Shown piece after piece: positions 1 to 5,050 of a stretch of 7,422 nt of DNA. The stretch comes from CAIWHR01 sp039915505. GTDB lineage: Bacteria > Pseudomonadota > Gammaproteobacteria > Burkholderiales > Casimicrobiaceae. The stretch lies in NCBI GenBank assembly GCA_039915505.1, contig JBDSND010000101.1, positions 1 to 7,422 on the forward strand. The letters are read 5' to 3'. Position numbers and translations under genes: made by a program. The first letter of the stretch is position 1; every line of letters starts with the position of its first letter. Under the pieces are notes generated by a model, which was not told the origin of the DNA, searched no databases, and was given only the letters and a program-made list of their open reading frames with translations.

Positions 1-203
1 TCGTCGTGCAGGGCGACAAGCGGCTGTTCAACCAGTATGGCGTGATCCTGGTCAACCCCGCGAAGCATCCAGCCGTCAAGCGCGCGCTCGGCCAGCGCTT
101 CGTCGACTGGGTCACCTCCCCCGCCGGCCAGCAAGCCATCGCCGACTATCGCATCGGTGGCCAGCAACTATTCTTCCCCAACGCCGACCAGCCCGACGCC
201 TAG
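1..203 (+). CDS. tupA: Tungstate ABC transporter substrate-binding protein, C-terminal fragment (TupA-like)
   Basis: This is the last 67 codons of a gene that begins before the window; the reading frame is set by codons starting at position 3 and the stop is TAG at 201-203. The visible stretch includes FNQYGVILVNP, a helix with WVTSPAGQQAIADY, and the tail IGGQQLFFPNA. As I recall the family, this is the conserved C-terminal lobe of TupA, the periplasmic protein that binds tungstate and hands it to the TupBC permease/ATPase; molybdate-binding ModA ends differently. The signal peptide and most oxyanion-binding residues lie outside the window, so tungstate specificity rests on family resemblance. 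Any tupB or tupC would have to be upstream, because what follows is a repeat region and an unrelated aldolase. The GTG at position 6 is an internal Val codon, not a start. Confidence 0.88.
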   Translation, partial: VVQGDKRLFNQYGVILVNPAKHPAVKRALGQRFVDWVTSPAGQQAIADYRIGGQQLFFPNADQPDA

Positions 204-206
204 CGA

Positions 207-356
207 TAATGGGGTCGGTGTAAGTTATCTGCGTTCGGTTGGACGGCGCCTGCGGGGATTCGATCGCATGACTTGCGCTGACCCGAATAGAGATCGCTGG
301 GTCGGCGGCACTCGATGCATGGGTCGTGCGACGGATAACTTACCCCGACCCCACTA
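207..356. repeat. Repeat unit 1, the only copy with both ends (150 bp)
   Basis: Left end 207-229 and right end 334-356 are inverted copies with two mismatches (positions 344 and 354). The left end starts four bases after the tupA stop, so the element may sit in, or form, the 3' untranslated region of that gene. The interior contains a GACCC (280-284) and GGGTC (299-303) pair that could form a small inner stem. Paired ends of this length could fold into a long hairpin when transcribed and protect or terminate the upstream mRNA; that role is inference. Confidence 0.75.
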
Positions 357-360
357 AGGC

Positions 361-377
361 CCGACCCCATTTAAGGC
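361..377. repeat. Tandem fragment of the repeat's right end
   Basis: CCGACCCCATTTAAGGC at 361-377 directly follows CCGACCCCACTAAGGC at 345-360. This is a head-to-tail duplication of the terminal motif plus its AAGGC flank, without any interior sequence. It suggests slippage or recombination within the nest rather than a separate insertion. Confidence 0.7.
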
Positions 378-378
378 C

Positions 379-436
379 CTGGGTCGGCGGCGCTCGATGC
401 ATGGGTCGTGCGACGGATAACTTACACCGACCCATT
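379..436. repeat. Repeat unit 2, right half only
   Basis: The stretch from CTGGGTCGGCGG (379-390) to GATAACTTAC...CCATTA (415-436) repeats 297-356 almost base for base. It differs by one base in the interior (G for A at 392) and by loss of one C in the terminal GACCCC run. The left half is absent, so this is a truncated copy. Confidence 0.75.
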
Positions 437-450
437 AAGGCTCCCCCCTA

Positions 451-543
451 TCGCATGACTTGCGCTGACCCGAATAGAGATCCGCTGGTCGACGGCCACC
501 GTTGCACGGGTCGTGCGATGGATAACTTACACCGACCCCATTA
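451..543. repeat. Repeat unit 3, right part with the intact end
   Basis: It begins at TCGCATGACTTGCGCTGACC (451-470), matching 264-283, and runs to the perfect end at 521-543. The middle (481-515, TCCGCTGGTCGACGG...) has diverged from units 1 and 2, with substitutions and an extra base, so this copy is older or came from a different family member. Its end matches the left end of unit 1 exactly. Confidence 0.75.
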
Positions 544-585
544 AGGCTACGACTCACAGGCCCGATAATGTGATCTGACCCTATT

Positions 586-590
586 AAGGA
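586..590 (+). promoter_or_regulatory. Shine-Dalgarno site of the aldolase gene
   Basis: AAGGA at 586-590 lies six bases before ATG 597. The alternative GTG at 591 in the same frame would have no spacing, so the site decides the start. The bases just before it (CTGACCCTATTAAGG, 575-589) look like a decayed copy of the repeat end plus its AAGG flank, so the repeat family may have supplied this site. Confidence 0.7.
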
Positions 591-596
591 GTGTTC

Positions 597-1370
597 ATGA
601 CGCGTCCGTTTCGAGACCTCGCCGAGGCGTCCGTCGGCTTCGGTACGTGGTCGCAGGTTGCCGATCCCGATCTCATCGACATGCTCGGCCTGGCCGGCTT
701 CGAGTTCACCATCATCGACACCGAGCACGGCATGCTCGGCATCGAGTCGGTGCAGGGACTCGTCCGTGCCTGCGACGCCAACGGGATCGTGCCGCTGGTG
801 CGGGTGCCGGACAACGATCGCGGCTGGATCGGGCGCTGCCTCGACGCGGGTGCCGCTGCGGTCATCGTGCCGGGAATCGACAGTCTCGACGGTGCGCGTC
901 GCGCGCTGGCGGCGGCGCGGTTTGCGCCACACGGTAATCGCGGCGCCTGTCCCGGGGTGCGGGCTGGTGCTGCGTATGCCGGCAACTGGCGGGGCTATAC
1001 GACCCAGCAGCACGACGAGGCCGGCGTGATCCTGCTGATCGAGACGCCACAGGCCGTCGCGGAAATCGACGCGATCGTGGCGCTCCGCGGCTTGCGTGCG
1101 GTGCTCATCGGGCCGTTCGATCTCTCCGTCACCATGGGTCACCAGGGCGATTTTCTGCACGCCGAAGTGACGGCCGCGATCGAGCGTGTGGTCGCGGCGG
1201 CGCGCGCCCACGACATGCCAGTCATTCTGCCGGTGTTCTCGCCGGAGCCTGCCGAAGGCAAGCGCCAGGTCGACGCGTGGTGCGAGCGTGGCGTGCGACT
1301 GTTCACGGTCGGCACCGACAAAATCCTGATCGCGGCGCAATTCAAGCGCTATCGCGAGGGCTTGCGCTGA
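597..1370 (+). CDS. HpcH/HpaI-family class II aldolase (pyruvate aldolase type)
   Basis: The product is 257 residues, the usual length for cytoplasmic HpcH/HpaI aldolases. These are metal-dependent TIM-barrel enzymes that reversibly split 2-keto-3-deoxy or 4-hydroxy-2-keto acids into pyruvate plus an aldehyde. Family landmarks are in place: IIDTEHG with His44 (general acid/base), Arg69 in LVRVP, Glu149 in LIETP and Asp175 in GPFDLS. Glu149 and Asp175 are the metal ligands and fall at the same numbers as in E. coli HpaI. The PGVRAGAAY segment (119-127) is the usual loop. Two pocket positions that contact substrate in E. coli HpaI, Gln147 and Ala174, are Leu147 and Phe174 here, so the aldehyde substrate is probably not that of the hydroxyphenylacetate pathway and no symbol is given. 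ATG 597 is preferred over GTG 591 by the AAGGA spacing. No catabolic partner gene adjoins it; 227 bp or more separate it from the next gene. Confidence 0.88.
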   Translation: MTRPFRDLAEASVGFGTWSQVADPDLIDMLGLAGFEFTIIDTEHGMLGIESVQGLVRACDANGIVPLVRVPDNDRGWIGRCLDAGAAAVIVPGIDSLDGARRALAAARFAPHGNRGACPGVRAGAAYAGNWRGYTTQQHDEAGVILLIETPQAVAEIDAIVALRGLRAVLIGPFDLSVTMGHQGDFLHAEVTAAIERVVAAARAHDMPVILPVFSPEPAEGKRQVDAWCERGVRLFTVGTDKILIAAQFKRYREGLR

Positions 1371-1538
1371 TGGACGACGCACCACGATGGCCGACCCGCT
1401 TCGGCGGCGGAACGTACCGTCCGATGCCGATCAGGACCGGCGATCAGGCCAAGGTCGAGAGACCGCGCTCGATCCGGCACGTGGCAGTGCGTCTACCGCC
1501 GACCGGCGCATCGACTCGCCTTGAACGGGAGCCGGGAC
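1371..1538. other. Non-coding gap with no recognisable feature
   Basis: I see no convincing gene, terminator stem with T-run or clear sigma-70 promoter boxes in this stretch. A frame opens at an ATG overlapping the aldolase stop (1370-1372) and runs 84 codons to 1624, but it passes through the octamer repeat and overlaps the next gene's start, so I do not call it. Any promoter for the downstream peptidase gene would have to lie here. Confidence 0.5.
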
Positions 1539-1575
1539 ACCAGGAAACCAGGAAACCAGGAAACCAGGAAACCAG
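1539..1575. repeat. Octamer tandem repeat ACCAGGAA, 4.6 copies
   Basis: ACCAGGAA is repeated exactly at 1539, 1547, 1555 and 1563, followed by ACCAG at 1571-1575. There is no sequence divergence between copies, which points to recent slippage or homogenisation. The repeat lies 33 bp before the peptidase start at 1608, probably in its 5' untranslated region. Each unit contains AGGA, a Shine-Dalgarno-like core. The period of eight is not a multiple of three, so gain or loss of a unit would shift the frame of any ORF that crosses it. Confidence 0.95.
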
Positions 1576-1611
1576 ATGCCATGTTCCCGAGCTGCAGGAG
1601 AAGTGCAATGA
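1576..1611 (+). CDS. Possible 11-codon leader ORF ahead of the S46 peptidase
   Basis: ATG 1576 opens an 11-residue frame (MPCSRAAGEVQ) ending at TGA 1609-1611. The stop shares the sequence ATGA with the peptidase start at 1608, the classic arrangement for translational coupling. The last octamer unit places AGGAA (1566-1570) five bases before this ATG, a workable ribosome binding site. The peptidase's own AGGAG site lies inside the mini-ORF. A short ORF like this can arise by chance, and the peptide has no attenuator-like run of one residue, so this is a weak call reported for its position. Confidence 0.2.
   Translation: MPCSRAAGEVQ
1596..1601 (+). promoter_or_regulatory. Shine-Dalgarno site of the S46 peptidase gene
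   Basis: AGGAGA at 1596-1601 stands about six to seven bases before ATG 1608. It selects that start over the in-frame alternatives TTG 1521 and ATG 1581 upstream and ATG 1641 downstream, which have weaker or no sites. Confidence 0.75.
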
Positions 1612-3671
1612 CCGCGCGAGTTGACGGACGCCCGACCCACATGATCCTCGTCGCGGCCATCGCATGGCTCGCCGCGACACCGGCGCACGCCGACGAAGGC
1701 GCCTGGCTGCTCGACGACCTGCCGCGCGAGGCGCTCCAGGCGCGGTACGCATTCGTGCCCGACGCGGCCTGGCTGGAGGACGTTCGACTGGCGGCCCTGA
1801 ATGTAGGCGGGGCCTCGGCGAGCTTCGTATCGGCGTCGGGTCTCGTGCTCACCAATCACCACGTCGTCCAGGGATGCCTGCAGAAGCTCTCCTTGCCCGA
1901 GCAGGATCTCGTGGCCAATGGCTTCCTCGCCCTGCAACACGGCGCCGAGCGCGCCTGCCCCGGCATGGAGTTGAAGCGCCTCGAGTCCAGCGAGGACGTC
2001 ACCACCGCGGTGCGCGCTGCGGTCAAGGCTACCGATCCGGCTGCGGCGAACGCCGAACGCAACGCCGCGATGGCGCGCCTGGAGACGGCATGCGCAGCCG
2101 CCACCGGATTGCGGTGCGGAGTTGAGACGCTCTACCGCGGGGCGCGATACCGGTTGCTGCGTTACCGCATCTTCCGCGACGTGCGCCTGGTCTTCGCACC
2201 CGAATCCAGCGTCGGCTTCTTCGGCGGCGACCCGGACAACTTCGTCTATCCCCGCTTTGCACTCGATGCCGCCTTCCTGCGAGTCTACGAGAGCGGCGTA
2301 CCGTTGCGGCCCGCCCACTTCCTGCGCTGGAGCGCGCGCGGGGTTGCCGAGGGTGACGTCGTGTTCGCGCCCGGCCATCCGTACTCGACCGACCGGCTGG
2401 TCACGGTCGCGCAGATGCAGGCCGATCGCGAGGTGCGCTATCCATTGATGATGGCGACCGCTCGTCGACAGCAGGCGCTGTTGCGACGATTCGGTGCGCA
2501 GTCCCCGGAGGCAACGCGGCGCGCCGCCGACAACCTGTTCGGCACCGAGAACTGGCTGAAGTCGATGCAGGGCGAGCTCAAGGCGCTGGGGGAACCGACG
2601 CTTATGGCCCGCAAGCGCGCCGAGGAGGCGCTGCTGCTGCGAGCCTGGCAGCCCGAAGCGGGGCGGGTGGATCCCTTCGCCCGGATCGCCGATGCCACGG
2701 CGCGGCGCAGTGCCGCCTTCGCTGAATCGTGGGCGGTGGACTATGGCTACCACACCCTGTTCGAGACGGCAGGACGCATCGTCGAGATTGCCAACGAGCG
2801 CACGCTGCCCGATGCCGAGCGTCTTGCCGATTATCGCGACGCGGCCATCGAGCAGTTCTTGGCCCGGCTCACGGCCGACGCGCCGGTCTACAAGGATCTC
2901 GAAATCGTTCGCCTCGCCAACGATTGGGAGCAGGCGCGCGAGCTGCTCGGTCTCGCCCACCCATTCGTCCGGCTCACGACTGGAGACAGCACCGCGTCGC
3001 GGCGAGCGACCGAACAGGTCGAGGACTCGCGGCTCGATCGGGTGGCGGAACGCAAGGCCCTGATCGACGGCGGGCTCGCCGCGGTCAACGCCTCCACCGA
3101 TCCGCTGATCGTGTTGGCGCGTGCGGTCTATCCACTGCGCCGGCGTCTGGCGAGAACGGAGGAAGCGATCGACGAAGTCATCCGTACGGCCGCCGACGAG
3201 ATTGCAGCGCTTCAGGTCGTGGCGCTTGGCTCGGCCCGACCGCCCGATGCAACGGGTTCACTGCGCTTGAGCTATGGAGTCGTCCGTGGCTACGACGCCG
3301 ACGGTATCCGCACGCCGTGGCGCACCAACTTCGGCGGCCTTTTCGCCCGCCACGATGCCTTTGGCGGCGCACCACCGTTCACGCTTCCGCCGCGGTGGCG
3401 AACCGCGCAGCGGGAGCTCGCGCCAGCGACGCCGCTCAACTTCGTGTCGACCTTGGACATCATCGGCGGGAATTCAGGGTCGCCCGTTGTCAACCGTGAC
3501 CGCGAGGTCGTCGGCGTGGTATTCGATGGCAACCTGGAATCGCTCGGCTGGCGCTTCGCCTACACCGATGACAAGGCCCGGGCCATCGCAGTGGACGGTC
3601 GGGCCATCGTTGAGGCATTGGACAAGGTGTACGGCGCCCGCGCGCTGGTCGCCGAGATTCTCGGGCACTGA
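1608..3671 (+). CDS. Secreted S46-family dipeptidyl peptidase (DPP7-like)
   Basis: The 687-residue product has a Sec signal peptide with a likely cut after the AHA at 26-28. S46 enzymes are serine exopeptidases that remove dipeptides from the N-termini of oligopeptides in the periplasm or outside the cell; about 690-720 residues is normal. The chymotrypsin-like double barrel shows LVLTNHHV with His85 as catalytic base, FGGDPDNFVYPRF...D at 206-220 (Asp220 is the likely triad Asp by spacing), and GNSGSP with the nucleophile Ser623. The middle (roughly 270-560) is the charged, helix-rich insert that caps the active site. Gly641, 18 residues after Ser623 in VVFDGN, aligns with the position where DPP7 has Gly and the acidic-specific DPP11 has Arg, so hydrophobic or broad P1 preference is inferred. 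FVYPRF replaces the WxWPRH I expect in the family. ATG 1608 is chosen by its AGGAG and the signal peptide. It is followed after 26 bp by a gene on the same strand. Confidence 0.9.
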   Translation: MTARVDGRPTHMILVAAIAWLAATPAHADEGAWLLDDLPREALQARYAFVPDAAWLEDVRLAALNVGGASASFVSASGLVLTNHHVVQGCLQKLSLPEQDLVANGFLALQHGAERACPGMELKRLESSEDVTTAVRAAVKATDPAAANAERNAAMARLETACAAATGLRCGVETLYRGARYRLLRYRIFRDVRLVFAPESSVGFFGGDPDNFVYPRFALDAAFLRVYESGVPLRPAHFLRWSARGVAEGDVVFAPGHPYSTDRLVTVAQMQADREVRYPLMMATARRQQALLRRFGAQSPEATRRAADNLFGTENWLKSMQGELKALGEPTLMARKRAEEALLLRAWQPEAGRVDPFARIADATARRSAAFAESWAVDYGYHTLFETAGRIVEIANERTLPDAERLADYRDAAIEQFLARLTADAPVYKDLEIVRLANDWEQARELLGLAHPFVRLTTGDSTASRRATEQVEDSRLDRVAERKALIDGGLAAVNASTDPLIVLARAVYPLRRRLARTEEAIDEVIRTAADEIAALQVVALGSARPPDATGSLRLSYGVVRGYDADGIRTPWRTNFGGLFARHDAFGGAPPFTLPPRWRTAQRELAPATPLNFVSTLDIIGGNSGSPVVNRDREVVGVVFDGNLESLGWRFAYTDDKARAIAVDGRAIVEALDKVYGARALVAEILGH

Positions 3672-3685
3672 CGGTCATGCGATCA

Positions 3686-3693
3686 AAGGGAGG
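3686..3693 (+). promoter_or_regulatory. Shine-Dalgarno site of the cytochrome-propeller gene
   Basis: AAGGGAGG at 3686-3693 lies four bases before ATG 3698, a slightly tight but strong site. It rules out the upstream in-frame ATG 3677, which would place charged residues before the signal peptide and lacks a site. With only 26 bp between the genes and no terminator, co-transcription with the peptidase is likely. Confidence 0.75.
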
Positions 3694-3697
3694 CACT

Positions 3698-4948
3698 ATG
3701 TCGAAGTGCGTCGGACAACTCAGACTTGCCATCGTGTCGGCGGCGCTTGGCAGCGCGGTCTGGGCCCAGCAGCCGGCACCTGGAACGGCCGGCGCCGACT
3801 TTCCGCCAGGCCCCGGCCGCGAACTGGTGGTGCCCCTCTGCGGCAGCTGCCACGACATCAACCGCGTCAAGGCCGGCTATACGCCGCAGGGCTGGCGCAC
3901 CGTGATGCAGATGATGCACAACATGGGCGTGACCTTTACGCCCGAGCAGACGCGGGTCGTCACTGATTACCTCGCGACCAACTTCCCGGAACGACCGCGT
4001 CCGCAGGCCGCCGTGCTCGCGGGCCCCGCCCATGCCCAGATCCGCGCCTTCGCCGTGCCGACGCCGGGCTCGCGACCGCACGATCCGCTCGCTACCAAGG
4101 ACGGCGCACTGTGGTACACGGGCCAGCTCGCCAACCAACTCGGTCGCGTCGATCCGGCTACGGGCAGCATCAAGGAATATCCGCTTCCGCACGCGCATTC
4201 GGGGCCGCATGGCCTCACCGAGGATCGCGACGGCAACGTCTGGTTCACCGCCAACGGCGCTGCCTACATCGGCAAGCTCGATCCGCGCACCGCCGGCGTC
4301 CGCGAGTACCGGCTGCCGGATGCCGCTGCCAAGGATCCGCATACGCTCATCTTTGATCGAGACGGAATCCTGTGGTTCACGGCACAGCAGGCCAACATGG
4401 TGGGGCGTCTCGACCCGGCGAGCGGCGACATCCGCCTGGTCACGGTGCCCACGCCTCGTGCACGTCCCTACGGCATGGCGGTGAACTCGAAGAACGTGGT
4501 GTTCTTCGTGGAGTTCGGCACCAACAAGGTGGCGAGCATCGACGGCCGCACGATGCAGATCCGCGAATATCCGCTACCCGCCGTGGGAGCGCGACCGCGC
4601 CGCATCGCCATCGGCCCCGGCGACATCGTCTGGTACACCGACTACGCACGCGGCTACCTCGGCCGGCTCGATCCGGCGACCGGCAAGGTCACGGAGTGGC
4701 CGTCGCCAAGCGGGGCGAAGTCCGAGCCCTATGGCATCGTGTTCACCCGCGGTGCGATCTGGTACAGCGAATCGTTTGCCAAGCCCAATACGCTGGTGCG
4801 CTTCGATCCGGCCACGGAAAAGTTCCAGACGTGGGCGCTGCCCGGCGGGGGCGACATCGTGCGCAACATGGACGTGACCCGCGATGGCGACGTGGTGCTC
4901 GCCAACAGCCTTGTCAACGAGGTGATGCTGGTGCGCATCGGCGACTGA
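3698..4948 (+). CDS. Secreted cytochrome c-like domain fused to a Vgb/streptogramin-lyase-like beta-propeller
   Basis: The product is 416 residues. Residues 1-23 form a Sec signal peptide (cut after WA, before QQP). Residues about 38-97 hold a single c-type heme motif, Cys48-x-x-Cys51-His52 in LCGSCHDIN, with a Met-rich helix (Met70, 72, 73, 76) that could give the sixth ligand. From about 115 to the end are six propeller-like repeats with the pattern DGxxWFT...GRLDPxTGxxxEYPLP (for example 135-164, 178-207, 222-250), typical of the virginiamycin B lyase/SMP-30-like fold. The loop starts read PHD, PHGL, PHTL, PYGM, PRRI and PYGI. I cannot place the Vgb catalytic His/Glu set in the last blades, so antibiotic lyase activity is not claimed. 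A periplasmic electron-transfer or ligand-binding role is inferred from the heme motif. Substrate is unknown. It probably shares a transcript with the S46 peptidase and converges on ggt. Confidence 0.82.
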   Translation: MSKCVGQLRLAIVSAALGSAVWAQQPAPGTAGADFPPGPGRELVVPLCGSCHDINRVKAGYTPQGWRTVMQMMHNMGVTFTPEQTRVVTDYLATNFPERPRPQAAVLAGPAHAQIRAFAVPTPGSRPHDPLATKDGALWYTGQLANQLGRVDPATGSIKEYPLPHAHSGPHGLTEDRDGNVWFTANGAAYIGKLDPRTAGVREYRLPDAAAKDPHTLIFDRDGILWFTAQQANMVGRLDPASGDIRLVTVPTPRARPYGMAVNSKNVVFFVEFGTNKVASIDGRTMQIREYPLPAVGARPRRIAIGPGDIVWYTDYARGYLGRLDPATGKVTEWPSPSGAKSEPYGIVFTRGAIWYSESFAKPNTLVRFDPATEKFQTWALPGGGDIVRNMDVTRDGDVVLANSLVNEVMLVRIGD

Positions 4949-5050
4949 GCGTCACATCGGCGGGCCGGCCGGCGGCGGTCGCGCATGGTTGACTGCCGGA
5001 CGTGCCCGCCGGTACCCGTGGTGCTTTGCTGGTCGATGAACGTGCGGACC
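4949..5050. other. Convergent intergenic gap, no clear terminator
   Basis: This 102-bp stretch separates two converging genes. It is GC-rich with small GGCC/CCGG palindromes, and a CCGGCGG (4969-4975) and CCGCCGG (5006-5012) pair could form a weak stem, but there is no T-run on either strand. Termination may be Rho-dependent or use this weak structure. Confidence 0.35.

Larger units (their letters stand above)
207..543. repeat. Nest of REP/MITE-like repeats bounded by perfect 23-bp inverted ends
   Basis: The 393-bp gap between the tupA stop and the aldolase start is built almost entirely of one repeat family. The left end at 207-229 (TAATGGGGTCGGTG...) is the exact reverse complement of 521-543 (...CACCGACCCCATTA), 23 of 23 bases. 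Near-copies of the right end lie at 334-356 (two mismatches) and 415-436 (one C missing). The interior is also repeated: 262-356, 379-436 and 451-543 share blocks such as GCATGACTTGCGCTGACCCG and GGGTCGTGCGA. Each right end is followed by AAGGC, which therefore belongs to the unit or its preferred flank. No long ORF or transposase is present, so the array is non-autonomous. Ends of the type TAATGGGGTC.../...GACCCCATTA resemble sequences I associate with REP-associated Y1 tyrosine transposases (RAYT/IS200-like) in proteobacteria; that link is from memory and unproven here. Confidence 0.85.

Noticed and set aside
207..543. CRISPR array or attC/integron array
   Set aside because: The copies are unequal in length, contiguous rather than separated by unique spacers, and carry inverted ends; there is no cas or integrase gene.
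435..1385. Long minus-strand open frame opposite the aldolase gene (316 codons)
   Set aside because: It is the antisense shadow of a GC-rich gene: the plus strand encodes a complete aldolase with all catalytic residues, while this frame has no recognisable motif and runs into the repeats.
1370..1624. An 84-codon ORF starting at an ATG overlapping the aldolase stop
   Set aside because: The ATG overlap is attractive, but the frame reads through the octamer repeat, ends inside the peptidase signal peptide and encodes no recognisable protein.
1431..2960. Minus-strand open frame of 509 codons opposite the S46 gene
   Set aside because: Its composition is typical of an antisense frame in GC-rich coding DNA, it crosses the octamer repeat, and the opposite strand holds the conserved peptidase motifs.
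3698..4948. Calling the propeller protein a streptogramin resistance lyase
   Set aside because: Only the fold resemblance supports it; I could not place the catalytic His/Glu residues, and a cytochrome c domain is fused at the N-terminus.
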